Shown here: in pieces, positions 18,343 through 27,210 of the stretch | Numbering within the stretch: position 1 is the first letter of the stretch | Layout of the letters: each line of letters opens with the position of its first letter | Assembly: GCF_007991515.1 (NCBI RefSeq) | Contig: NZ_BJYM01000001.1 | Location: 62,001-126,000, forward strand | From: Oceanobacillus sojae | GTDB taxonomy: Bacteria > Bacillota > Bacilli > Bacillales > Amphibacillaceae | Length of the DNA: 64,000 bases | Direction of reading: 5' to 3' | The notes under the pieces: model-generated | The model's database searches: none | Seen by the model: the letters and a program-made list of their open reading frames with translations, nothing else | What the model was told of the DNA's origin: nothing | Program-made: the position numbers and the translations under genes

Positions 18343-19119
18343 TTACTCTCCTGCTGCTTCACTGGTTTCAATGATAAAGTCTGCTAATTGTTCCAGTTCT
18401 TCATCAGTTCCTTGGAACTGATCAGCAGGCATAGCACCGATACCATTTACAGCAATGTCCATTATTTCTTCTTTTGTGTGCTCAGTTCCTACTAATGCAG
18501 GACCGGCTCCACCTTCTAATTCCCCGCCATGACAGCTTAAACAGCTGTTTTCATATGCTGCAAATCCAGGATGATCCTGGTCAACAACAGATTCACCGGG
18601 AGGAATCGGTTTATTTTGTTCAGCGCGCGTTTCCCAATCAACATGTGCTGCAGAAGTGTATGTCAACCAGATACAAGAAACTAAAGCTAAAAGCATCATG
18701 CCAACTGCAACTGGACGTTGACGCGGACGGCGTCCAGGACCGTTATCCAGGAACGGAGCAATTAACAGTGCTCCAAACGCAATTCCAGGAATAACGAGAA
18801 TTCCAAGAATTATCCAATCTCCACTTGCGAATTGGTATTTTAATAATTCATACAAGAATAAGAAATACCAGTCTGGTAGAGGGATATATGCCGCATCTGT
18901 CGGATCAGCCATTCCTTCAAGCGGAGATGGGTGAGCCAACACCAGGCATAAAAATCCGACAAGGAAAACTGCCCCAGCTAACCATTCTTTTAATAAAAAG
19001 TTAGGCCAAAACGCTTCTGTTCTACCAGGATATTCAGAATAATCTTTTGGTATTTTTGATGTTTTTTCCGCTGAGATCCGGGAATCGCCAACGAATTTCA
19101 TACCTTTACCCTTATGCAT
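18343..19119 (-). CDS. qcrC: Menaquinol-cytochrome c reductase, cytochrome b/c subunit
   Basis: A 258-residue subunit that fuses the C-terminal part of cytochrome b (three membrane helices, about 42-160) to a cytochrome c domain with the haem motif CLSCHGGELEGG (about 194-205). It carries electrons from the bc complex outside the membrane. The N terminus MHKGKGMKFVGDSRI is nearly the same as B. subtilis QcrC. Third gene of qcrABC. ResDE, encoded at the right edge of this window, influences this operon in B. subtilis. Confidence 0.96.
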   Translation of the reverse strand: MHKGKGMKFVGDSRISAEKTSKIPKDYSEYPGRTEAFWPNFLLKEWLAGAVFLVGFLCLVLAHPSPLEGMADPTDAAYIPLPDWYFLFLYELLKYQFASGDWIILGILVIPGIAFGALLIAPFLDNGPGRRPRQRPVAVGMMLLALVSCIWLTYTSAAHVDWETRAEQNKPIPPGESVVDQDHPGFAAYENSCLSCHGGELEGGAGPALVGTEHTKEEIMDIAVNGIGAMPADQFQGTDEELEQLADFIIETSEAAGE

Positions 19120-19134
19120 TAGTTGCCCTCCTTT

Positions 19135-19809
19135 TTATAGTGGTCCGGAAATACCTTGTCTACGGATTAAGATAAAGTGAATTGCCAATAATGCAAACAA
19201 TGCTCCTGGTAAGAAGAAGACATGGATTGCAAAGAATCGTGTAAGAGTTTGTGCACCAACAATGGTAGCATCTCCGGCCAGAAGTGTTTTTAACGCTTCT
19301 CCGATAAATGGTACCTGTTCAGCAATCTCTAATCCCACCTGAGTTGCAAAGTATGCTTTGTTATCCCATGGAAGCAGATAACCTGTAAAACCAAGACCAA
19401 GCATAACAAAGAAGATAAGAACTCCCACCATCCAGTTAAGCTCACGCGGTTTTTTATATGCCCCTTGGAAAAATACCCGTAAAGTATGTAATAATAGCAT
19501 TACGATAACGACACTTGCGCCCCAGTGATGCATGCCGCGTACAATTTGTGCATGTGCTACCTCAGTTTGCAGATAGTATACAGACTGCCAAGCGTTTTCA
19601 ATATCCGGTACATAGTACATTGTTAAAAACATACCAGAAAGAATTTGAATTACTACAACAAAGAATGTTAATCCGCCAAAACAGTATACAAATGCTGAAA
19701 AATGGTGTGCCGGATTAACGTGCTCAGGAACCTCATGATCGGCAATATCCCGCCAAATCGGCGTAATATCAATGCGATCATCGATCCAATCATAAATCTT
19801 TTGTAACAT
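19135..19809 (-). CDS. qcrB: Menaquinol-cytochrome c reductase, cytochrome b subunit
   Basis: A 224-residue b6-type cytochrome b with four membrane helices and haem-ligand histidines (HHFSAFVY is at the first helix; RGMHHWGAS and the two HV/HF pairs follow). It oxidises menaquinol within the membrane. The split arrangement with qcrC is typical of Firmicutes. The ATG follows AGGAGGC and is five bases after qcrA. Confidence 0.96.
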   Translation of the reverse strand: MLQKIYDWIDDRIDITPIWRDIADHEVPEHVNPAHHFSAFVYCFGGLTFFVVVIQILSGMFLTMYYVPDIENAWQSVYYLQTEVAHAQIVRGMHHWGASVVIVMLLLHTLRVFFQGAYKKPRELNWMVGVLIFFVMLGLGFTGYLLPWDNKAYFATQVGLEIAEQVPFIGEALKTLLAGDATIVGAQTLTRFFAIHVFFLPGALFALLAIHFILIRRQGISGPL

Positions 19810-19814
19810 TGTTT

Positions 19815-20327
19815 TTACGCCTCCTCATGTGGTCTGATATTGCCCAGGAATAGCATGCCATCCCTTTCTTCCTGCTCATAAACATCAAGCGGTTGCAAAG
19901 GCGGTGTTCCAGGAACATTTACTCCATCCTTGTAATAACGGCCGTCATGACAAGGACAATAGTATTGATCCGGATAATCATCGCTGCCTTCCCAAGAAAC
20001 AACACAGCCTAAATGTTTACAAACTGGGGAAAAGGCTACAATTTCATCATTATCATTTCGATATACCCAGGCTGAGCGACTTACTTCTGATTCATACCAG
20101 CCATCTACCTGATCAACAGACCAGTCGACACGCTGCGGGTCAGAAGTAATTTCGGAAACTTCCAGACCGACATTTGCAAAGTCGCCGCCCTCATCATGCT
20201 TCAATACAGGGTCGATTGCCATCCGGACAGGCGAAATTAACAAACCGGCAGCCATAAAGCCGCCTACTCCCGTAAGTGTGTAATTCAGAAACTGTCTACG
20301 GGATACTTGCCGTTTTTCATCACTCAT
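19815..20327 (-). CDS. qcrA: Menaquinol-cytochrome c reductase, Rieske iron-sulfur subunit
   Basis: A 170-residue Rieske protein. The [2Fe-2S] ligands lie in CKHLGC and CPCHDG. The N terminus has a twin-arginine-like signal (SRRQFLNYTLTGVGGFMAAGLLI) that anchors it in the membrane. First gene of qcrABC, with GAGGGGGG ahead of the ATG. The promoter region is the 160-base gap to ypiF; I could not fix its boxes. Confidence 0.96.
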   Translation of the reverse strand: MSDEKRQVSRRQFLNYTLTGVGGFMAAGLLISPVRMAIDPVLKHDEGGDFANVGLEVSEITSDPQRVDWSVDQVDGWYESEVSRSAWVYRNDNDEIVAFSPVCKHLGCVVSWEGSDDYPDQYYCPCHDGRYYKDGVNVPGTPPLQPLDVYEQEERDGMLFLGNIRPHEEA

Positions 20328-20487
20328 TTTTTTCCCCCCTCTTTTTTCAAAATAGTCACGGACATTATTAAGATTAAATCAGATTACTAGGACAATAACA
20401 ATGATAGCGTAAACTATTGGTTCGGTCAATATATATCCAATGGTTAACGACAAATGTTTTGATAATGATGATAATTTCGTCATAGAT

Positions 20488-20946
20488 TTACCAGAATGAC
20501 TTAATTAACTCTACTGTCTGCAAGGTCTGGTCCCTTATTATGCCCTTCACTGCAGCAGGATCTGCGTCTTTTAAAGAAGCAGTCGGGAGCCAGATAAATT
20601 CACCTTCTAAATCGTTAGCAATTTTTCTCCAGGACGGGTCAAAGCTGATATAGAGTACTTGTTTAAAGGGTTGTTCTTTAAAATGATTCGTCCATTCATT
20701 TATTCTCTCTGCTTCTTGTAATTTTTCTGCAGATGTTATATATGTATAAATGGGTGTGAGCATTATTCTTCCCATAAGCTCTTTTTCCAATTCCCTTGCA
20801 AAAAGTGTTAATACATCATACTGGTCTGCATTTTTAGCAGAAGCCTCCAAGGCTCCAATTTGGAAAGGTGCTAACGGTACAATGATTGTATCTATGTACT
20901 CCTTCGCCTGATCATATTTCTGCAAGTCAACACTTGTCCATTTCAT
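20488..20946 (-). CDS. ypiF: YpiF-like protein (DUF2487)
   Basis: A 152-residue soluble protein recognised from MKWTSVDLQKYDQAKEYIDT and its position before qcrA, as YpiF in B. subtilis. Function is unknown. The ATG has AGGGAGG upstream. In relatives it directly follows ypiB; here about 1.8 kb with an unrelated plus-strand gene separates them. Confidence 0.78.
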   Translation of the reverse strand: MKWTSVDLQKYDQAKEYIDTIIVPLAPFQIGALEASAKNADQYDVLTLFARELEKELMGRIMLTPIYTYITSAEKLQEAERINEWTNHFKEQPFKQVLYISFDPSWRKIANDLEGEFIWLPTASLKDADPAAVKGIIRDQTLQTVELIKSFW

Positions 20947-21340
20947 AAATAATCCTCCCTTAAATGAAAATCCACTTCAAATACTTTCCTATATTGTAAC
21001 AATTTTTTATCTTCCCTGAAAGAACTAAATCTGATCTTATCCATTGTATTTAGAAAGGATTTGAAATTCGCATAGCTTTCAACGAAAAGTGCAAAGCACC
21101 CATTTAAAGACTTAGAAATTGCCACCAGATATTTGAGGAGGGTTCCAAGCTAACCTCTCACCATTTATACGTAGACTACAGGAGTTACGTTCTTGGGGTT
21201 TTTGATTTTGTCGTATTTTCTTTTCTAATTTTGCTATTATTGTTGCATGATACATTCACTAAAATAAGAAGCGGGCATAAATTAATTAAATAAAGGCTCT
21301 TCACCAAACCAAAATTTTAAATCAAAAAGGAAGTGTCTCT
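20947..21340. other. Spacer between ypiF and the inserted ATPase gene
   Basis: No supported gene. A 60-residue minus-strand frame (20943-21125) starts with GTG, has no ribosome site and is not recognisable. The region must hold the promoters of ypiF (leftward) and the ATPase (rightward). Confidence 0.5.
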
Positions 21341-22375
21341 TTGAGAAATTATTATTATGTAACGGCAAATACAGCGGAAGGATTTATAAATTTACTGCCT
21401 TCTAATATAAACCATCTACAGCAAATCATTAGTTTAAATCACCCTTCCCAAACGGTAAAAACAAAAATTTTAAAAGATATAATCACGAAATATGAATCTA
21501 CCTGTGAAGTAGAAGTGTTAAAAAGTGCATTAGGTGAACGCTATTTAGATGGTGTTGTTATTCGTGAAAAGAGCATCGCTATTTTAAACCGTTCCATCGT
21601 GCCAAATGATATGAGTGAGGTAACTGAACTGGATTTAATCCAATACACACAAGACACCCCAGTTAAAAATGCTGAGCTAGAGGAAAAATTCATCCATCAC
21701 ACAGAAAATGCATATAAACATTTGCAAACAGGGTTGCGCATACATGATGACTTGGAAGAGATCTATATTAAAGAAATGGATTTTAAAAAAGCCGATGCAA
21801 TTGTCGATTCGTTTATTCAAAGCGTCTTACATGGACAACCGAAGAAAAATCGGGATGGTCACGAGTACCACCGCTTTTTTGGCACTACAACCGTGGATGG
21901 TCCTGTCAATGTCATCCCCCATATTACAGAAAAACTTTCACGTGTTTTTTATATAAAAGGGCGTGCAGGAACCGGCAAGTCAACATTTATGAAAAAAGTA
22001 GCAAGTACTTGTATTGAATATGGTTATGATACGGAAATTCATCATTGTAGTTTCGATCCCAATAGTATTGATATGGTATTAGTTCCAGCTTTGGATTTTT
22101 GTATGTTTGACAGTACTGACCCTCATGAATTTTTCCCAACTAGAGAAGGGGAAGAAATAATTGATTTATATAAAGAAGCCGTCACCCCCGGGACAGATGA
22201 AAAATTTACTGACGAAATCAACAAAGTAAATGACCATTACAAATCTTATATGAAGGAAAGTGTTATTGAGCTGAAAAAAGCTGGAGAATACCTGGAAGCT
22301 TTGGAGCAACAGTTTTCCTATACTAAACAAGAACGGAAAGAAATCAGCAATTTAATCGAGCGACAGATTCAATAA
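21341..22375 (+). CDS. Tandem P-loop ATPase of the PRK06851 type, first P-loop degenerate
   Basis: A 344-residue protein made of two related halves. The second half (about 180-344) has an intact Walker A IKGRAGTGKSTFMKK and the following HHCSFDPNSIDMVLVP and CMFDSTDPHEFFPTREG segments. The first half keeps NTAEGFINLL and YLDGVVI, but at the P-loop position reads SLNHPSQTVKTKIL, without GxxGxGK. Function of the family is unknown. TTG start behind AAGGAAGTG. Opposite in strand to its neighbours and inserted between ypiB and ypiF, so it looks like a relocated or acquired gene. Confidence 0.72.
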   Translation: MRNYYYVTANTAEGFINLLPSNINHLQQIISLNHPSQTVKTKILKDIITKYESTCEVEVLKSALGERYLDGVVIREKSIAILNRSIVPNDMSEVTELDLIQYTQDTPVKNAELEEKFIHHTENAYKHLQTGLRIHDDLEEIYIKEMDFKKADAIVDSFIQSVLHGQPKKNRDGHEYHRFFGTTTVDGPVNVIPHITEKLSRVFYIKGRAGTGKSTFMKKVASTCIEYGYDTEIHHCSFDPNSIDMVLVPALDFCMFDSTDPHEFFPTREGEEIIDLYKEAVTPGTDEKFTDEINKVNDHYKSYMKESVIELKKAGEYLEALEQQFSYTKQERKEISNLIERQIQ

Positions 22376-22422
22376 GAGCGTTCCTAACTGGGTTAAGAGC
22401 ATCCCTTACATTTTTGGAAAAC

Positions 22423-22450
22423 AAAAGCAGCCAATTAATGACTGCTTTTT
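22423..22450 (+). terminator. Terminator of the inserted ATPase gene
   Basis: AAAAGCAG and CTGCTTTT flank an 11-base loop and are followed by a T-run. Confidence 0.85.
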
Positions 22451-22453
22451 TAT

Positions 22454-22771
22454 CGAATATAGAACTTTCTCTCACTCTTTTATTACATCTACAATAGTTT
22501 TAACTTAACGGTTGTAATTTTATCAATCAGCAATAAACTTCCATAAAATACAAAAGCAATTTTTCCACTATAGGTATGAGGACAACTTTGCTTCTGTTTG
22601 CACCTGGCGGCGGCTTGCAAGTCAGCAAGTCTTCTTTAATCTAAGCAGATTCAAACCATAGTAAAGTATAGTGTCTTTCTGGAGCTGTCGTTAAGAAGCA
22701 TATTAACATCTGCCTATTCAGCCATAGCTTTTTAGTGAAAAGTCCGGTTTAATAAATAATAGTTTCATTTA
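22454..22771. other. Gene-free spacer before ypiB
   Basis: About 320 bases. A short G+C-richer patch near 22605-22630 stands out, but I cannot assign it to a repeat family or gene. Confidence 0.4.
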
Positions 22772-22796
22772 TAAAAGCTTATGATTTATTCATAAG
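22772..22796 (-). terminator. Terminator overlapping the end of ypiB
   Basis: CTTATGA and TCATAAG form a seven-bp stem that includes the last codons of ypiB, followed leftward by CTTTTAT. Short stem, so moderate support. Confidence 0.5.
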
Positions 22797-23327
22797 TTTT
22801 TCCAATTCCTTTGTCAGCTCTATAAATTTCGCTTGATCTCCTGTATCCAAAGCCTGGTCAATCTCCTCACGCAGCTGTTCCCGTTTTTGATTGACCAAGA
22901 GCCGATCCAGTAAATCAACAGTTGTCTGCTTATCATCTTTTGTCACGTAATAATCTTCTGGAAGAAATGGATTTTCTTCCAGTACAGCAGCATAATAGGC
23001 GTTTTGATTTGCCTGGTGAAAATTCAGCTGGATAAATAATGATTCCTGTTTGTTCAACCGGATATCATGAAAGGTTTTCTCTGCATCTGTAGTTACCAGA
23101 TGGTTTTTGTAAAAACGAAATGGGATTTTATCTGAACAACGACTTGAAATCATTACTCCCCTTGGACAATACTTCACATCTCTTACAAAATGCACATGTT
23201 CTAAAATATCCATATGGTTCACTAAATAATTAAGTATCCATACACTTTCTCTTTTTTTCAAGCGATAATGATTTAAAAACCACTGGATGAATTTTTTCTT
23301 GTCTTTTGCAGTTACTGACGATAGCAT
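22779..23327 (-). CDS. ypiB: YpiB/ReoY-like protein (UPF0302)
   Basis: A 182-residue cytosolic protein matching B. subtilis YpiB in length and sequence (KKKFIQWFLNHYRLKKRESVWILNYL). The homologue ReoY in Listeria and Bacillus helps control ClpCP-dependent turnover of the peptidoglycan enzyme MurA; that role is known from the family, not shown here. The C-terminal 50 residues are helical and charged. It follows ypiA after a short gap. Confidence 0.82.
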   Translation of the reverse strand: MLSSVTAKDKKKFIQWFLNHYRLKKRESVWILNYLVNHMDILEHVHFVRDVKYCPRGVMISSRCSDKIPFRFYKNHLVTTDAEKTFHDIRLNKQESLFIQLNFHQANQNAYYAAVLEENPFLPEDYYVTKDDKQTTVDLLDRLLVNQKREQLREEIDQALDTGDQAKFIELTKELEKLMNKS

Positions 23328-23360
23328 TCCACTCTCCCCTCTCTGAAGCAGGTTATTCCG

Positions 23361-24623
23361 TTACATTAAATCCTGTTCTAAGCGTTCTACATGCTCACGC
23401 ACATCCTCATCAATAGGCTGCTGGTCAAGATAAGCTTTCAGGATTGGAATGGCTTCTTGTACTCTTCCTTCTTCTGTCAAGAAATAGCCATACTCTTTTA
23501 AAAAGTCGCTGTCGTGTTGTAAACTAGTATATGCTTGCTGGTAACTATTTAATGCATCATCAAACGATTCTATTTCCACATTTGCCTTGGCAAGCTCCCA
23601 ATCATATAGAGCATCCTCTGCGCCAGTGTTTTTAATGCTGTGAATCAATTCAATAATCTCATCAAATGCTTCTTTTTCTTTTAGTAATTCAATTAAAAAT
23701 AATACTGCTTCTTTATAATCCGGTTCCAACGCAATTGCTTGTCTTACATGCTCTTCACTTTCATTATTTTTTCCTAATTGATGTGCGATATCTGCAGCGA
23801 GGAAAAAGAGTTCTTTTTGATAGGAATCTCTTTCTAAACCTTGTTGAACAGTCTTATAAGCTTCCTCAAACATTCCCTGCTCTTTATACACGTTCGCCAG
23901 CTGCGTGTAAGCAGCATAATAGTCCTGGTCAATTTCCAAAACATGTTCCCATGCTTTCATAGCAATGTCATCACGAGCCGCTTGATGGGCAGTGATCCCG
24001 TGTCTGAACAGTTTATCAGGGTCCGGTTCTTCTTCCTCTTTGTAAAATTCGAGTGCTTTCTCGTACTCGCCGGCAGCAGCGTAGGCTTCTCCCAACCGGT
24101 CTTCAATAGAAACATGCCCTACTTCTTTTGTTTTCGTATAAACACGTTCATAGTAATTGATTGCCTTTACGTATTCACCGATAGAGAAGAATAATTCCCC
24201 TAACGCAAAATCTATAATGCTCTCTTGAGGATCGATATGCTTTGCTTCCAGCAGCTTTTGCTCAGAAACTTCAAATAACCCTTGAGCCTGATATAAATCA
24301 GCCAGCTGGATTAATGCTTGAACATAATAGCCCTCGTCACCCTCTGGAATTTCATTTAATATCGTAATCGCCAGCTCATCTTCTTCTGATTCAATGAAAA
24401 TATCAGATAGTGTGAGCTTTAACGCAGTTTCTTCAGGATATTTTTCAATCAATTGTTCGAGAATGGTTCTTGACTCGATCAAAAATCCCCATTGCAGGTA
24501 AAGTTCAGCTATTTGAAACAAGGAATCGTCATCAGCATTTTTTTGATAATCGCTTAATAATGCCAATGCTTTTTCTGTCTCATTTTTTTCAGCTAATTCT
24601 ATTGCTTGTTGAATGGTGTTCAT
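23361..24623 (-). CDS. ypiA: TPR-repeat protein YpiA
   Basis: A 420-residue protein almost entirely of tetratricopeptide repeats (for example residues 36-69, 103-136, 141-175, 216-249, 250-284). Such proteins act as binding scaffolds. Similarity and position upstream of ypiB identify YpiA. The exact partner is not known from sequence. The ATG follows GAGGGG. Confidence 0.82.
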   Translation of the reverse strand: MNTIQQAIELAEKNETEKALALLSDYQKNADDDSLFQIAELYLQWGFLIESRTILEQLIEKYPEETALKLTLSDIFIESEEDELAITILNEIPEGDEGYYVQALIQLADLYQAQGLFEVSEQKLLEAKHIDPQESIIDFALGELFFSIGEYVKAINYYERVYTKTKEVGHVSIEDRLGEAYAAAGEYEKALEFYKEEEEPDPDKLFRHGITAHQAARDDIAMKAWEHVLEIDQDYYAAYTQLANVYKEQGMFEEAYKTVQQGLERDSYQKELFFLAADIAHQLGKNNESEEHVRQAIALEPDYKEAVLFLIELLKEKEAFDEIIELIHSIKNTGAEDALYDWELAKANVEIESFDDALNSYQQAYTSLQHDSDFLKEYGYFLTEEGRVQEAIPILKAYLDQQPIDEDVREHVERLEQDLM

Positions 24624-24671
24624 CTAAAAGAACCCCTCTCTCTTTTGTGTTTCTTATGCTTCCAATTTATC

Positions 24672-24714
24672 ATACAAAAAAGATAGCTACAGTTCAAATA
24701 ACAAGAACTGTAGC
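24672..24714 (-). terminator. Terminator of the aro/tyrA/hisC operon
   Basis: GCTACAGTTC (24686-24695) and GAACTGTAGC (24705-24714) form a perfect 10-bp stem, followed leftward by TATCTTTTTTG. It lies between aroA and ypiA. Confidence 0.87.
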
Positions 24715-24784
24715 CAAAATATATATATGTGGAGTTAAAGATATAGTCTATTTTCATTTAAAGAAATAATAATAAAACTCGTTT

Positions 24785-26074
24785 TTACTGCAAGATTTCT
24801 TCCAAATTGTCGAAAAAGGTCGGATAGGATATATTAATGCTATCTTTTTCATCCATTTCTACCGCTCCTTCTGATATAAGCGCTGAAATGACTCCCATCA
24901 TCGCAATCCGGTGATCCATATAGGATGAAATGGAGCCGCCTGTCAGCTTTGTCGGTCCTTCTATAATCATGCCGTCTTCGGTTGGTGTTATATTTGCTCC
25001 GAGTGCCTGCAGGTTTCGGCAAACCGCTTCAATACGATCTGTTTCTTTTACTTTCAGTTCTTCGGCATCCTTTATTACTGTTTTTCCATCTGCCTGTGTC
25101 GCCAGCAAAGCAAGTATTGGGATTTCATCAATAAGACGCGGGATAACATCCCCTTCTATCGTCGTACTTTTTAAAGCAGTATGTTTAATAGTCAAATCAC
25201 CAATTTTTTCGCCGCCAGTGATGCGTTCATTAGAAATAGTGATTGCTGCTCCCATTTGCTCCAATACATCTAAAATGCCAGTCCTGGATTCATTTAAACC
25301 AACGTTTTTTAATGTAATAGTACTTCCAGGTACAATAGCCCCGGCAACTAAGAAGAAAGCAGCAGATGAAATATCGCCGGGCACTTCAACATCACATGCT
25401 GTCAACTTCCCTTTATTTGTAATGGTAATACCTTCATGGTTTTGTTTTAAATCAGCTCCAAAGGCTTGAAGCATAACTTCTGTATGATTTCTTGTTTCTG
25501 TATCCTCTTGTACAATAGTTTCTCCATCTGCAAGCAATCCTGCTAATAAAATAGCAGATTTCACTTGAGCACTCTTTACAGGGAGACGATAGGTAATTCC
25601 TTTTAATGCACTGCCATGAACCGTAATCGGAAGATATTTTCCTCCTTCTTCCCCTTCAATCACTGCTCCCATTTCTCTTAATGGGGCAGTAACCCGATCC
25701 ATCGGACGCTTCGTAAGTGATGAATCCCCAAATATAGTTGTTTCAAATGGCAGCCCAGATAGAAGACCAAGCATTAGCCTCGTTGTTGTACCTGAATTTC
25801 CAAAATCTAATGTTTTTGCAGGCTTTTTAAGTCCTTCCAGACCATTGCCATGAACTAGTACTGAATTTCCTTCTTTTTCAATCTGTACGCCCATTTCCCG
25901 AAAAGCATCAATGGTTCTGAGACAATCCTCCCCATCAAGGAAGTTCGTTACTTTTGTAATTCCGTGTGAAATACTGCCAAAGATGATGGAGCGATGTGAT
26001 ATCGACTTATCTCCAGGGACAATAACTTCTCCCTCCAGCCTTGGTGAAGTACATTCAAATTGAACATGTGACAC
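24785..26074 (-). CDS. aroA: 3-phosphoshikimate 1-carboxyvinyltransferase (EPSP synthase)
   Basis: Sixth step of the shikimate pathway, adding enolpyruvyl from PEP to shikimate-3-phosphate. The 429 residues contain GDKSISHRS (21-29), GNSGTTTRL (about 92-100) and DEIPILALLA. The same gene is called aroE in B. subtilis. GTG start behind AGGAGGGG. Last gene of the operon. Confidence 0.96.
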   Translation of the reverse strand: MSHVQFECTSPRLEGEVIVPGDKSISHRSIIFGSISHGITKVTNFLDGEDCLRTIDAFREMGVQIEKEGNSVLVHGNGLEGLKKPAKTLDFGNSGTTTRLMLGLLSGLPFETTIFGDSSLTKRPMDRVTAPLREMGAVIEGEEGGKYLPITVHGSALKGITYRLPVKSAQVKSAILLAGLLADGETIVQEDTETRNHTEVMLQAFGADLKQNHEGITITNKGKLTACDVEVPGDISSAAFFLVAGAIVPGSTITLKNVGLNESRTGILDVLEQMGAAITISNERITGGEKIGDLTIKHTALKSTTIEGDVIPRLIDEIPILALLATQADGKTVIKDAEELKVKETDRIEAVCRNLQALGANITPTEDGMIIEGPTKLTGGSISSYMDHRIAMMGVISALISEGAVEMDEKDSINISYPTFFDNLEEILQ

Positions 26075-26093
26075 TGTCTTCCCCTCCTTGTCA

Positions 26094-27197
26094 TTAAGAT
26101 TGAATCATTGTTTCAAATCCACGCTGTTTTAATACCTTCTGACCTGCAACCTGTGCTTCTTTTGTGTAGAAGCTTAAGCGCAGTGCACCTGTAATTCCTT
26201 CCCGGACTTCAAGAATTTCGATATTTTTAATACTTAATGACGCATTTGCCAAGATCAATGCAACCTCAGCGATCGCACCGGGCTGATCTGGTATATCAAC
26301 ATAAACATCATAAAACGCAGGTATCGCACCGCGTTCACCTTCATTTAGCCCATCTCTGTAATTCTTGGCACTGTTTAAGTAGGTAATGACTTCTTCTCTT
26401 TCATTATCTTCAAGCAGCTTTTTCAAGTACTCCATTTCAATAATCCAATCCGCTAGCATGGCGGACATTTTCGATTGATTGTGATAGAAAATATCCTGCC
26501 ACATAACCGGGTTACTGGAAGCAATTCGAGTAATATCCCGGAACCCGCCCGCTGCAAGCTTTGGAAGAAAGGCATGTTTTTTCTCCCATTTTCTCGCCTG
26601 GTGGACAAGAGATGATGCAATCAAGTGCGGAAAGTGCGAAATAACTCCAGTCATCTCATCGTGTTCATCCGATTGCAACACAACAAAATTACTTTTCGTT
26701 GCAGATAAAACTTCTCTCAATGTAGCAACATTTTCCTCTGTTGCATTATCAAGCGGAGATAGAACATAGATGGCATTCTCAAATAAATGTGCTTTCGCTG
26801 CTTCAATCCCTTTCTTGTGGGAGCCCGCCATTGGATGTCCACCAATGAAGCGGATCGATTTATTTGTTAAATCATTAGCAGCAATAAGTACAGAACCTTT
26901 TACAGATGCTGTATCTGAGACAATGACCTCCTTGGTGAACGGAAGACTGTCAAGCTGTGAGATAAGCTGTATCGTCTCTGAAATCGGCGCCGAAATAATA
27001 ATAATATCTGCTTTCAATGCCGCTTTATCAAAGTTTGGCGAAGCTTCATCAATGATACCGTGATTCAAAGCAAAATGAAGTGTACTTTCGCTTATATCAA
27101 AACCGATTATGTAATGTTCGGACTCTTTTTTGATTGCTTTAGCAATGGACCCGCCAATAAGGCCGAGTCCTGCTATTAATACCTGTTGCTTTTCCAT
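26094..27197 (-). CDS. tyrA: Prephenate dehydrogenase with ACT domain
   Basis: NAD-dependent oxidative decarboxylation of prephenate to 4-hydroxyphenylpyruvate, toward tyrosine. The 367 residues start with a Rossmann fold (GLGLIGGSIAKAI), have the HPMAGSHKKG and SHFPHLIAS motifs, and end in an ACT regulatory domain (about 297-367) that likely senses tyrosine. ATG behind AGGTGA. Confidence 0.96.
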   Translation of the reverse strand: MEKQQVLIAGLGLIGGSIAKAIKKESEHYIIGFDISESTLHFALNHGIIDEASPNFDKAALKADIIIISAPISETIQLISQLDSLPFTKEVIVSDTASVKGSVLIAANDLTNKSIRFIGGHPMAGSHKKGIEAAKAHLFENAIYVLSPLDNATEENVATLREVLSATKSNFVVLQSDEHDEMTGVISHFPHLIASSLVHQARKWEKKHAFLPKLAAGGFRDITRIASSNPVMWQDIFYHNQSKMSAMLADWIIEMEYLKKLLEDNEREEVITYLNSAKNYRDGLNEGERGAIPAFYDVYVDIPDQPGAIAEVALILANASLSIKNIEILEVREGITGALRLSFYTKEAQVAGQKVLKQRGFETMIQS

Positions 27198-27210
27198 ACG
27201 TTCACCTAAC

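Noticed and set aside
20943-21125. 60-residue minus-strand open frame just upstream of ypiF
   Set aside because: GTG start without a ribosome site, no recognisable domain, and its end coincides with the ypiF ribosome site; likely the ypiF leader.
24930-25469. 179-residue plus-strand frame opposite aroA
   Set aside because: Mirror of a well-supported aroA gene, with the Ser/Pro/Ala-rich composition expected of an antisense frame.
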